NCBI GenBank assembly: GCA_038527485.1
Contig: JBCBFT010000016.1
Coordinates: 1-64,000, forward strand
Origin: JALEFZ01 sp038527485
Lineage (GTDB): Bacteria; Bacteroidota; Bacteroidia; J057
Length of the DNA: 64,000 nt
Direction: 5' to 3'
The position numbers were made by a program, and so were the translations under genes. Positions 8,444 through 17,035 of the stretch are shown here, one piece after another (position 1 is the stretch's first letter; every line of letters begins with the position of its first letter). The notes under the pieces are model-generated. The model searched no databases. It was not told where the DNA came from and saw nothing but the letters and a program-made list of their open reading frames with translations.

Positions 8444-9142
8444 ATGCCAGGATCTCTCACCATCTCTAAATGCACCTGTAAAGAAATTGAACCTGGCACG
8501 GAATGGGTCATTATAGATCAAGGGTTTGCCCAAGCATCTAATAAATCATGTGGATTTTTACATTATGAAGAATCAGGAGATTCGTTTGAGGTAGAGGGAA
8601 AAGCAATCTCTTTTTCACAAATGGTAGAAGAGCTGAAAGGGCTTATATATGGAAGTGAATCCAATCCAGATCCCTTATATCTTATGATAGAAGCGCCCCT
8701 CTCGATCTCGATGAAGGCCGGTTCTCCCACAGGAAGATGGTTTGAGAAGAAAGATAAGCAAACTAGGTATTGGTACACGGGTGCAGGTGCCTCTACTTGC
8801 TTAGCTGTCATTGCCTTATTTCAGTCAATCGTCAGAGAGAAAAACTCAAGAAAACCACGTCCTATCAAGATCTATGAGGGATTTGTCTCTTTTAAAGATT
8901 CTGAAGGATCAGTTGGTCAAAAAGGTCATATTCGTGATGTCAAATTGCTCGGAAAAGCACTGATGAATAAGAATAAAAAAGTCTGTAACGATTCGCTTTT
9001 CTGGAAAGAGACACCTTTCTGGTCAGATCCATCTGACTGTAAAGATGTGTGTACGCACAGTATCTTTGATTTCTTCATGCCCAAATTGTGCACTTCTTCT
9101 GTTGAACCACCCCTTGTATTATTTCCTAGTCATTCCACTTAA
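8444..9142 (+). CDS. Hypothetical protein, possibly RNase H-like fold
   Basis: 232 aa from ATG 8444; a TTG at 8429 would add five residues and neither start has a clear ribosome-binding site. No signal peptide or membrane helix. An early strand with an acidic residue (WVIIDQGFA), a second strand ending in Glu (YLMIEAPLS) and a Gly-rich segment (YTGAGAS) recall predicted RNase H-fold nucleases of the DUF429 type. This is only a shape-based guess. The gene is divergent from GH5 and convergent with the ilv operon, and has no functional context. Confidence 0.55.
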   Translation: MPGSLTISKCTCKEIEPGTEWVIIDQGFAQASNKSCGFLHYEESGDSFEVEGKAISFSQMVEELKGLIYGSESNPDPLYLMIEAPLSISMKAGSPTGRWFEKKDKQTRYWYTGAGASTCLAVIALFQSIVREKNSRKPRPIKIYEGFVSFKDSEGSVGQKGHIRDVKLLGKALMNKNKKVCNDSLFWKETPFWSDPSDCKDVCTHSIFDFFMPKLCTSSVEPPLVLFPSHST

Positions 9143-9152
9143 ATTCATGAAA

Positions 9153-9185
9153 CAAAAAACTCCTCCCCATTTGCATAGGCAGGAG
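9153..9185 (-). terminator. Candidate Rho-independent terminator of the leu-ilv operon
   Basis: On the minus strand, CTCCT pairs with AGGAG (9181-9185 with 9160-9164), extended by a few more G-C pairs, and is followed directly by a run of six T (9159-9154). It lies about 30 bases after the ilvC stop. Confidence 0.65.
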
Positions 9186-9215
9186 CTCTGTTGAGGTGTA
9201 GGTAAATGATATAAG

Positions 9216-10280
9216 TTATCCGCTCACTTTCTCTTTCTGATTTTCGGGGCGCAAACTTCTCACAGTTTGCCCTGCTTGCCACATTTCGCTTTCGCGCAGC
9301 TCTTTCAACTCCACTTCCAGCTTCTCACGATAGTCTGTCTGTCCATTCGAAGCAATAGAAATCGCAGCTTCATTTCCTGTCGCTACACTTTCGTATAGCT
9401 CTTGGAAGACGGGCATGGTGGCATCTCTGAACTTTTTCCACCAGTCCAAAGCCCCACGCTGTGCTGTGGTCGAGCAATTGGCGTACATCCAATCCATGCC
9501 ATTCTCCGCGACCAACGGCATCAAGGATTGCGTCAGCTCCTCTACTGTTTCATTGAAGGCTTCCGAAGGTGTATGCCCTTTTTCTCTTAGGACTTGATAC
9601 TGAGCGGCAAATATCCCTTGAATGGCGCCCATCAAGGTTCCCCTTTCTCCCGTCAAGTCGCTGTAGACCTCACGCTTAAAATCTGTCTCGAAGAGGTAAC
9701 CACTTCCTACGGCAATCCCCAAAGCGATGACTCTTTCAAAGGCTTTGCCTGTCGCATCCTGATAGATGGCATAAGAGCTATTCAGACCACGGCCCTGCAA
9801 GAACATGCGTCGGAGAGAGGTTCCCGATCCTTTGGGAGCTACCAGAAATACATCCACATCTTCAGGCGGTAGAATACCCGTCTGATCGTTGAAAGTCATT
9901 CCAAATCCATGGGAGAAATACAATGCCTTTCCAGGTGTCAAATATTTTTTCACCAAAGGCCAGAGATCAATCTGTGCTGCATCACTCAGCAAATAACAGA
10001 TGATGGTTCCGCGAGAAAGGGCGTCTTCAATTTCGAATAGATCCTCACCAGGAATCCAGCCGTCAGCTACTGCCTTGTCCCATGAGGCTGAAGGTCTGCG
10101 CTGTCCCACGATGACGTTGATGCCATTTTCTTTTTGGTTGAGGGCCTGTCCAGGACCTTGCACACCATATCCGATGACAGCAACGGTTTCGTCTCGAAGG
10201 ACGTCTTGTGCCTTAGCCAAAGGGAATTCGTCTCGCGTGACGACCTGCTCTTCTACTCCGCCAAAATTTAATATTGCCAT
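9216..10280 (-). CDS. ilvC: Ketol-acid reductoisomerase
   Basis: 354 aa, of class I-like length. It converts acetolactate or acetohydroxybutyrate to the dihydroxy acids of valine and isoleucine synthesis, using NADPH and Mg2+. Visible are the Rossmann motif VIGYGVQGPGQA, the cofactor-loop basic residues VGQRRPSASW, the SHGFGM and VAPKGSGTSLR segments, and the metal-binding helix SDLTGERGTLMGAIQGIF, in which D and E are the expected ligands. It is last in the operon, 45 bases after ilvN and followed by a terminator. Confidence 0.97.
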   Translation of the reverse strand: MAILNFGGVEEQVVTRDEFPLAKAQDVLRDETVAVIGYGVQGPGQALNQKENGINVIVGQRRPSASWDKAVADGWIPGEDLFEIEDALSRGTIICYLLSDAAQIDLWPLVKKYLTPGKALYFSHGFGMTFNDQTGILPPEDVDVFLVAPKGSGTSLRRMFLQGRGLNSSYAIYQDATGKAFERVIALGIAVGSGYLFETDFKREVYSDLTGERGTLMGAIQGIFAAQYQVLREKGHTPSEAFNETVEELTQSLMPLVAENGMDWMYANCSTTAQRGALDWWKKFRDATMPVFQELYESVATGNEAAISIASNGQTDYREKLEVELKELRESEMWQAGQTVRSLRPENQKEKVSG

Positions 10281-10325
10281 GTCGGTGTTCTTTTCTAGAT
10301 GATGAGAAATGAAAAAAGGTTATGG

Positions 10326-10886
10326 TTAAGTTGTTGCGGGCTGTGTCTCGGTTTCCTGTTCCCTGCTCGTATTTTCAAATTCTAGTAGCTTCTCATGGAA
10401 GCCGCTACTCGCCTTGATGATGGCGATGCGCGCGCTGCGGACAAACTCGATCAAACCATAAGGTTCTAGCACCTTGATGAGCGCTTCTGTTTCTTGCCTT
10501 TGGCCTGTCTGCTCGAAAATGATGTAGTCGTTTCTTACCACGACTACTCGCGCACCATGCGAACGCAGCAATCGCTCTACCTGTACTTTGGAAGCAATTT
10601 CCTCTGTGGGTACTTTGTAAAGGCCCATCTCCTGCCAAATGATTTCTTCTTCTGTATTGAAATATACTTTGAGGACATCGACCTGCTTCTCAATCTGCTT
10701 CGCTACTTTCTCGATGGTTTCCTCTTCCATGTGAATGACGACCGTGAAACGATAGATTCCAGGCACTTCCGTCGGAGAAGAGTTCAGGCTTTCGATGTTG
10801 ATCTTGCGGCGGGTGAAAATCGCCGCAATGCGGTTGAGCAAACCGACCTGATCTTCTGTGTATATGGATAAAGTGTATTCTTTCAT
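10326..10886 (-). CDS. ilvN: Acetolactate synthase small (regulatory) subunit
   Basis: 186 aa from the ATG at 10886 (MKEYTLSIYTED). A longer frame from 10961 adds 25 residues with no family support. The N-terminal ACT domain (about 2-75: EDQVGLLNRIAAIFTRRKINIESL) binds feedback amino acids in this family, and the second half matches the ALS small-subunit C-terminal domain. It stabilises and confers valine-type feedback on the catalytic subunit encoded just upstream. The C-terminal tail is acidic and Thr/Gln-rich. Confidence 0.93.
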   Translation of the reverse strand: MKEYTLSIYTEDQVGLLNRIAAIFTRRKINIESLNSSPTEVPGIYRFTVVIHMEEETIEKVAKQIEKQVDVLKVYFNTEEEIIWQEMGLYKVPTEEIASKVQVERLLRSHGARVVVVRNDYIIFEQTGQRQETEALIKVLEPYGLIEFVRSARIAIIKASSGFHEKLLEFENTSREQETETQPATT

Positions 10887-10937
10887 CTGATTGAATTGAT
10901 TGAGGTGAAGAATAGATGGGTTCCTCGTATGGCTAGG

Positions 10938-10984
10938 TGATCCTACGTATTGGATGATCACGCTGTGGCGATGATCCTACGCAT
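10938..10984. repeat. Direct repeat in the ilvB-ilvN gap
   Basis: TGATCCTACGTAT (10938-10950) recurs as TGATCCTACGCAT (10972-10984), with a further TGATCA between them. The gap of about 100 bases is the longest inside the operon. It may be a local duplication or a structured leader; no promoter is evident. Confidence 0.4.
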
Positions 10985-10987
10985 ATT

Positions 10988-12709
10988 TTATTGTAATCTA
11001 ATCTCTGCGACACCTGCTCCAGGAGGGACAAAGGGGAATACATTGTTTTCCCTTCCGACCATCACCTCTAGGAGATATGAGCCTTCTGAGTCCAGGAATC
11101 GTTGCACGGCAGGCACTAAGCCTTCGCGCTCTGCCACTGTTTCACCTGGAACCTGGTATCCTTTGGCGATGGCTACAAAATCAGGGGACTGTATGTCTAC
11201 GAAGGAATAGCGATTGTCGTGAAACATCTCTTGCCACTGACGGACCATGCCCAGATAGTTGTTGTTGAGGATCAAAATCTTCACGTCTACTTTCTCCTGC
11301 ATGATGGTTCCCAGTTCTTGTAGCGTCATCTGAAAGCCTCCATCTCCGATGACAGCAATGACTTTCCGCTCAGGACTTCCGAGTTTCGCACCAATCGCAG
11401 CGGGCAGTGCAAAACCCATCGTTCCTAGTCCACCAGAAGTGATTTTGCTGCGCGAGTGATTGAACTCGAAGTAGCGACATGCGACCATCTGATGCTGCCC
11501 CACATCACTGACAATGATGGCTTCGCCTTTGTCCACTTCATTGATCACACGGACGACCTCTCCCATCGTGAGGAGCCCTGTTTCAGGCTTGAGTTCTTCG
11601 CTTATCACCTGTCTCTGCTCTTTCTCCTCAAGCTTACGAAAAGCCGCCAGCCACTTTGCATGGCTTTTTTCCTTGATCAGGTCTGTCAGCATCGGAATCG
11701 TTTCTTTGCAATCCCCCCAGACTGCTACTGTCGTTGGAACGTTTTTGTCTATCTCTGCGGGATCAATGTCCAAGTGGATGATCTTAGCCTGCTTTGCATA
11801 TTTGTTCAGGTTGCCCGTCACACGATCGTCAAAGCGCATCCCGATGGCGATCAGGACATCGCATTCATTGGTCATGACATTGGGGGCATAGTTGCCGTGC
11901 ATGCCGAGCATCCCTACATTTTGTGGATGATCTGTCGGCAGGGCACTTAGGCCCATGATCGTCCAGGCTGCGGGAAATCCTCCTTTCTCGATAAAGGTTT
12001 GAAACTCCTCTTCCGCTCCTCCCAAGATCACGCCTTGTCCCCAAATCACCAGCGGTTTTTTTGCTTGATTGATGAGTTGAGCAGCTTCCTCGATGTACGT
12101 TTTTCGGATGATCGGCTTGGGACGATAGCTTCTCACCTGATGGCAGGGATGATAGCCACTATATTCGAAGCTTTTGAGCTGGGCATCTTTGGTGATGTCT
12201 ACCAGGACAGGACCTGGTCTACCCGAGCGTGCCACATAAAAAGCCTTGGCCATGACTTCAGGTATCTCTGTGGGATCTGTGATCTGGAAGTTCCACTTGG
12301 TCACAGGCATCGTCAAGCTGATCACATCCGATTCTTGAAAAGCATCGGTTCCCAAGAGGGCACCAGGGACTTGCCCTGTGATACAGACCATCGGTGTACT
12401 GTCGATCATCGCATCTGCCAGTCCTGTGACTAGATTCGTCGCGCCAGGTCCACTCGTAGCCATGACGACCGCCATTTTGCCTGAGGCACGCGCATAGCCC
12501 TGGGCAGAATGTACCGCACACTGCTCATGTCGCACCAGAATGTGTCGGATCTGCTGCTGATAATCATAGAGCGCATCATAAATCGGCATGATGGCTCCCC
12601 CTGGATATCCAAAAATCGTTTTGGTTCCTTCTTCTATCAATGATCTCATGACAGCTTCTGCCCCTGAGATCGTTTCAGTCTGCGTCTGTAACGCATCCTT
12701 CTGTGGCAT
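10988..12709 (-). CDS. ilvB: Acetolactate synthase large (catalytic) subunit
   Basis: 573 aa from the ATG at 12709 (MPQKDALQ), giving a 35-base overlap with ilvD. ATGs at 12718, 12727 and 12754 would give longer overlaps. This is a TPP- and FAD-dependent enzyme: the N-terminal FGYPGGAIMPIYDAL contains the region of the catalytic Glu (in LVRHEQCAVH). A central FAD domain follows, and the C-terminal TPP motif GDGGFQMTLQELGT ... NNNYLGMV is complete. It acts with IlvN to condense pyruvate to acetolactate, or pyruvate and 2-oxobutyrate to acetohydroxybutyrate. Confidence 0.95.
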   Translation of the reverse strand: MPQKDALQTQTETISGAEAVMRSLIEEGTKTIFGYPGGAIMPIYDALYDYQQQIRHILVRHEQCAVHSAQGYARASGKMAVVMATSGPGATNLVTGLADAMIDSTPMVCITGQVPGALLGTDAFQESDVISLTMPVTKWNFQITDPTEIPEVMAKAFYVARSGRPGPVLVDITKDAQLKSFEYSGYHPCHQVRSYRPKPIIRKTYIEEAAQLINQAKKPLVIWGQGVILGGAEEEFQTFIEKGGFPAAWTIMGLSALPTDHPQNVGMLGMHGNYAPNVMTNECDVLIAIGMRFDDRVTGNLNKYAKQAKIIHLDIDPAEIDKNVPTTVAVWGDCKETIPMLTDLIKEKSHAKWLAAFRKLEEKEQRQVISEELKPETGLLTMGEVVRVINEVDKGEAIIVSDVGQHQMVACRYFEFNHSRSKITSGGLGTMGFALPAAIGAKLGSPERKVIAVIGDGGFQMTLQELGTIMQEKVDVKILILNNNYLGMVRQWQEMFHDNRYSFVDIQSPDFVAIAKGYQVPGETVAEREGLVPAVQRFLDSEGSYLLEVMVGRENNVFPFVPPGAGVAEIRLQ

Positions 12710-14357
12710 CTTTAACATTCCGGGCATACTTAAATAGGATTCCTTTATTCGCATTGAGCGGCGGTTGTGTCCAACGGGCTTTTCTTTCCGCTAGCTCTTC
12801 TTCTGATATATCTAGCTTGATCGTGCGCATGACCGCATCGATCTCAATAATGTCTCCATCTTGTACCAGGGCGATCGCTCCGCCTTCATAGGCTTCGGGT
12901 GTGATGTGTCCGACGACAAATCCATGCGTTCCTCCACTGAATCTTCCATCGGTGATCAAAGCCACATTTTTTCCCAATCCTGCGCCCATGATGGCAGAAG
13001 TAGGTTTGAGCATTTCAGGCATACCAGGAGCTCCTTTTGGTCCGACATAGCGGATGACCACGACATCTCCTGACTTCACCTTTCCTTCCTGAATGCCCTG
13101 TATGAGTTTCTTTTCCCCATCAAATACACATGCAGGTCCACGAAAACTGTCCCCTTCCTTACCTGTAATCTTGGCTACTCCCCCCTTTTCTGCGAGGTTT
13201 CCGTAGAGAATTTGAAGATGACCTGTGGACTTGACGGGTTGTTCTTTTGGGAGAATGACATCCTGGGTACTGAAATCCAGCTCTTTTGCTTCCGCTAAAT
13301 TCTCGGCTAATGTCTTACCTGTCACTGTTAAGCATTCTCCGTGGATCATCCCTTCTTTGTGGAGGTACTTCATCACGGCAGGTACGCCTCCGATCTCATG
13401 CAAGTGTTGCATCAGGTACTTTCCGCTAGGTTTTAGGTCAGCGATTAGCGGTGTTTTGTTTCCAATTCTTTGGAAGTCATCAGGGTGGAGGTGAATGCCG
13501 ACCGCTCTTGCAATGGCGATGATGTGCAAGACGGCATTTGTCGAGCCTCCCAGCGCGGTCAAAACAGTGATTGCATTTTCAAAAGCCAAGGGAGTCAGAA
13601 TATCAGAAGGTTTGATATCTGCTTCTAGCAAGTATCTGATGGCTTTGGCTGCGTCTTGCAGTTCTGCTTGTTTCTCGGGACTATTGGCAGGGTTGGAAGA
13701 GGAATAAGGGAGGCTCATACCCATCGCTTCAATGGCAGATGCCATGGTATTGGCCGTGTACATTCCTCCACAAGCGCCAGGACCTGGACAGGAGTTGCGG
13801 ATAATCCCTCTGAAGGTCTCAGGGTCCATTTTACCTGCGATCTTTTCTCCTAGGGCCTCGAAAGCAGAGACAATGTTGAGTTCTCGATCCTTATAGTGAC
13901 CTGGCGCGATGGTGCCACCGTAGACCATGATAGCAGGACGATCCAATCGCCCCATCGCAATGACCGAACCCGGCATATTTTTATCACAACCCGGAAGGGC
14001 GATGAGCGCATCGTAATACTGCGCTCCGCAGACCGTCTCGATAGAATCGGCAATCAAGTCTCGACTCACCAGCGAGTAACGCATCCCATCTGTTCCGTTG
14101 CTGATCCCATCACTGACCCCAATAGTATTGAAGATCAGTCCGACTAAGTCTTCTTTCCAGACATGTTTTTTTACCTCCTGAGCAAACCCATTGAGGTGCA
14201 TGTTGCATGTGTTGCCGTCATACCCCATGCTGACAATACCCACTTGGGCTTTGTCCATATCTTCATCCGTCAGTCCAATGCCATAGAGCATCGCCCTTGC
14301 CGCGGGCTGCGTCTCATCTTGGGTGATCGTACGGCTATATTTATTCAATGCAGTCAT
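12675..14357 (-). CDS. ilvD: Dihydroxy-acid dehydratase
   Basis: 560 aa from ATG 14357 (MTALNKYSRTITQ). The upstream in-frame extension to 14504 lies within ilvE and is rejected. The start overlaps the ilvE stop in an ATGA junction (14354-14357). Fe-S cluster cysteines are visible in GNTCNMHL, GCDKNMPGS and CPGPGACGGMYTANTM, and the C-terminal DGRFSGGTHGFVVGHI motif is intact. It dehydrates dihydroxy acids to 2-oxo acids, the common step of valine and isoleucine synthesis. Confidence 0.96.
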   Translation of the reverse strand: MTALNKYSRTITQDETQPAARAMLYGIGLTDEDMDKAQVGIVSMGYDGNTCNMHLNGFAQEVKKHVWKEDLVGLIFNTIGVSDGISNGTDGMRYSLVSRDLIADSIETVCGAQYYDALIALPGCDKNMPGSVIAMGRLDRPAIMVYGGTIAPGHYKDRELNIVSAFEALGEKIAGKMDPETFRGIIRNSCPGPGACGGMYTANTMASAIEAMGMSLPYSSSNPANSPEKQAELQDAAKAIRYLLEADIKPSDILTPLAFENAITVLTALGGSTNAVLHIIAIARAVGIHLHPDDFQRIGNKTPLIADLKPSGKYLMQHLHEIGGVPAVMKYLHKEGMIHGECLTVTGKTLAENLAEAKELDFSTQDVILPKEQPVKSTGHLQILYGNLAEKGGVAKITGKEGDSFRGPACVFDGEKKLIQGIQEGKVKSGDVVVIRYVGPKGAPGMPEMLKPTSAIMGAGLGKNVALITDGRFSGGTHGFVVGHITPEAYEGGAIALVQDGDIIEIDAVMRTIKLDISEEELAERKARWTQPPLNANKGILFKYARNVKDATEGCVTDAD

Positions 14358-15244
14358 GAAGCGAGTGTAGAGTTGTAGGGTTTGGCTAATACCAAATGCT
14401 GATAAGCGGTTTGTAGTTTTTTGCCCAAAGTAGATTCCCAGGGCTTGGGGAAAATGTAATCGTCTACGGAGGAGACGCCAATGACCTCGGCTGCGGTTCC
14501 GCACAAGAAGGCAGCGTCCGCTTGCAAGATTGCCTCTGCGTTGTACTGCCCCTCTTCCACAGGAATATGCATCTCTTCACATAGTGCGATCACAGTCGCT
14601 CTTGTAATTCCAGGCAAGATGTTTCCTCTTTTAGGCGTGTAGAGCACACCATCCTTTTCGAAGAACAAATTAGAGCCTGTAGATTCTGCTAAATATCCTT
14701 CATGGTCTAGCAGCAGGGCATTGTCAAACCCTTTCTCCTGTGCATCGTGAAGGGCTAGGGTAGAATTGATGTAGTGTCCACAAGCTTTGGCTTCGACCTG
14801 CGTCGAGCGAGGATGTGGCCTACAGAAATCCGATACATGTAGACGCAGCAGTTTGTCTCCCAGCAAGGCACCCCACTCCCAAGCGGCGATTGTCAGCGCT
14901 GAACTTTTAGGAATCGAAAGCCCCATATTGGGGGGACAATGAACCAAAGGACGTATGTAGGCACTTTTCAGGTTATTCTTTTCTAGCAATTCATAGCTCA
15001 ATTTTAAGAGTGCTCTGACAGAATAGTCAAATGGAATGCGCAATAATTCGCAGGATCGGAGTAAGCGTTCGTAGTGTGCTTTTCCCTTGAAAATATGCGC
15101 CCCCTTATCCGTATCGTAACTTCTAATTCCCTCAAATACCCCATAGCCATAGTGTAAGGTCTGTCCATAGAGGTTTACCCCCGCTTCAGCAGCGGGTTGG
15201 AATTTCCCTTGATGGTAAATGACCGTATGTTCGTTGAAGTACAT
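14354..15244 (-). CDS. ilvE: Branched-chain amino-acid aminotransferase
   Basis: 296 aa, class IV PLP aminotransferase. Marks are LHYGYGVFEGIRSY, the PLP-lysine context VEAKACGHYINSTLA, the ESTGSNLFF phosphate-binding segment and LPGITRATVI. It performs the last step to valine, leucine and isoleucine. It lies 15 bases after leuB and joins the leucine half of the operon to the ilv half, with an ATGA overlap into ilvD. Confidence 0.95.
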   Translation of the reverse strand: MYFNEHTVIYHQGKFQPAAEAGVNLYGQTLHYGYGVFEGIRSYDTDKGAHIFKGKAHYERLLRSCELLRIPFDYSVRALLKLSYELLEKNNLKSAYIRPLVHCPPNMGLSIPKSSALTIAAWEWGALLGDKLLRLHVSDFCRPHPRSTQVEAKACGHYINSTLALHDAQEKGFDNALLLDHEGYLAESTGSNLFFEKDGVLYTPKRGNILPGITRATVIALCEEMHIPVEEGQYNAEAILQADAAFLCGTAAEVIGVSSVDDYIFPKPWESTLGKKLQTAYQHLVLAKPYNSTLAS

Positions 15245-15259
15245 ATCCTGTTGCTATGA

Positions 15260-16372
15260 CTAGATGATCGTAGACTTATTGAGGGAGGCGTTGGAATGGT
15301 TGATGTGCGCATTATCCTGCTCGATGAAGCTGGCCATCAGGTCTCCGATAGCAGAGGTCCCGTAGAAATGGGAAGGATCAATATCCTTGGTCACTAGATT
15401 GTTGGTAAGGGCCCAGTTGACGGCCTTTCTGACTTCAGCGGCTTCTTCCTGCATCTGGAAATGGTCTAACATCATCGCTACCGCAAGAATGGTCGCCATC
15501 GGATTGGCAATGTCCATGCCTGCTGCCTGCGGATAAGAACCATGCACAGGTTCAAACAAGGCCGTCCCCTTCCCGATAGAAGCTGAAGGAAGCATGCCCA
15601 AAGAACCGCTCAATACGCTGGACTCATCACTCAAGATGTCTCCAAACATATTTCCTGTCAGCATCACATCGAACTGCTGGGGATTCAGGATAATCTGCAT
15701 GGCGGCATTGTCCACAAAGAGATATTCCAGTTCGATGTCTGGATACCCTAACGCCAATTCCTGGACGACTCTCCGCCAGAGGCGAGAAGTTTCTAGAACA
15801 TTGGCTTTGTCAACTAGCGTTACCTTTTTCCTTCTACTTCCTGCTTGCTGGAACGCAAGGTGGGCGATCCGCTGGATCTCTGCCTCAGTGTAGGAGCATA
15901 TGTCATATGCAGAGGATGCATCTTCACTCAGTCCTTTTTCTCCAAAATAAATCCCACTGGTCAGCTCGCGATAGATCACAAAGTCCACACCTTGCATCTT
16001 CTCAGGACGTAGAGGGGTGAGATGGATCAAGGGTTCAAATACCTGAATAGGACGAATATTGGCGAATAGCTGGAGTTCTTTTCTCAATCGCAGAAGCCCT
16101 TGCTCAGGACGTACCTTGGCAGAGGGATCGTTGTCGTATTTGGGATCACCTACTGCCCCCAGAAGAATGGCATCACTTTGCAGACAACTCTCAATGGTGT
16201 CCTCAGGCAAAGGATTGCCTGTCACATCAATGGCGGCAGCTCCCATCATGCGATGAGAAAAGGTAAAATTATGTCCGAATCGATGCTCGATCGCATGGAG
16301 CACCTTCAAGCCTTGCTGGACCACTTCGGGTCCGATTCCATCTCCTTCAATGACGGTGATATGTTTTTGCAT
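15260..16372 (-). CDS. leuB: 3-Isopropylmalate dehydrogenase
   Basis: 370 aa, of standard length. NAD-dependent oxidative decarboxylation of 3-isopropylmalate in leucine synthesis. Seen are the N-terminal VIEGDGIGPEVV, the substrate arginines in LRLRKEL, YRELTSGIYFG with the catalytic Tyr, the VDKANVL lysine, the metal site TGNMFGDILSDE and the adenine-binding EPVHGSYPQAAG. It lies 14 bases from leuD. Confidence 0.97.
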   Translation of the reverse strand: MQKHITVIEGDGIGPEVVQQGLKVLHAIEHRFGHNFTFSHRMMGAAAIDVTGNPLPEDTIESCLQSDAILLGAVGDPKYDNDPSAKVRPEQGLLRLRKELQLFANIRPIQVFEPLIHLTPLRPEKMQGVDFVIYRELTSGIYFGEKGLSEDASSAYDICSYTEAEIQRIAHLAFQQAGSRRKKVTLVDKANVLETSRLWRRVVQELALGYPDIELEYLFVDNAAMQIILNPQQFDVMLTGNMFGDILSDESSVLSGSLGMLPSASIGKGTALFEPVHGSYPQAAGMDIANPMATILAVAMMLDHFQMQEEAAEVRKAVNWALTNNLVTKDIDPSHFYGTSAIGDLMASFIEQDNAHINHSNASLNKSTII

Positions 16373-16386
16373 AGGTAGTAGGCTGA

Positions 16387-17025
16387 CTATATGTGGTAAG
16401 GGTGATTTTCTTCGAATAACTCAATGTCTTGCTGGATAGAGAGTAAAAAGTCGATGTCGTCCAGCCCTTTCATCAAACACATCTTTTTGTATGAGTTGAG
16501 TTCAAAGGATTCTTTGTCCCCCATCACGGGTAGTTCGATGGTCTGGGCTTCTAAGTCAATCTCCAACGCTGTCGTAGGATCTTTTTCGATCTGGGTAAAT
16601 ATCCGCTGTAGAAAATCCTCTGATATTTGAATGGGCAGTAAGAAATTATTTAGGGCATTGTTCTTGAAAATGTCTGCAAAGAAGCTGCTGACGACGATTT
16701 CGAATCCATAATCTTTGAGCGCCCAGGCTGCATGCTCACGGCTTGAGCCACAACCAAAGTTTTTCCCTGCGACCAAGATCTTCCCTTTGTACAGAGGCTG
16801 ATTCAGGACAAAATCGGGATTGGGCTGATCGGCATTTCCATTGGCATATCGCCAGTCACGGAAGAGATTTTCTCCGAAGCCCTCACGCGTCGTTGCTTTC
16901 AGGAAGCGCGCAGGAATAATCTGATCGGTATCCACATGCTCCACGGGGAGAGGAACAGCTGTGCTTACAAAAGCAGGATTTAGCTGGAAAGAAGATTTTA
17001 TATGTTGTTGGGTGGTCGTTGACAT
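16387..17025 (-). CDS. leuD: 3-Isopropylmalate dehydratase small subunit
   Basis: 212 aa, the aconitase swivel domain. Marks are HVDTDQIIPARFL and GKNFGCGSSREHAAWAL, which shape the substrate pocket, and the LRDWRYANG segment (as FRDWRYANG). It forms a heterodimer with LeuC to isomerise isopropylmalate. It starts 10 bases after leuC. Confidence 0.96.
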   Translation of the reverse strand: MSTTTQQHIKSSFQLNPAFVSTAVPLPVEHVDTDQIIPARFLKATTREGFGENLFRDWRYANGNADQPNPDFVLNQPLYKGKILVAGKNFGCGSSREHAAWALKDYGFEIVVSSFFADIFKNNALNNFLLPIQISEDFLQRIFTQIEKDPTTALEIDLEAQTIELPVMGDKESFELNSYKKMCLMKGLDDIDFLLSIQQDIELFEENHPYHI

Positions 17026-17035
17026 GCGGACTGTT

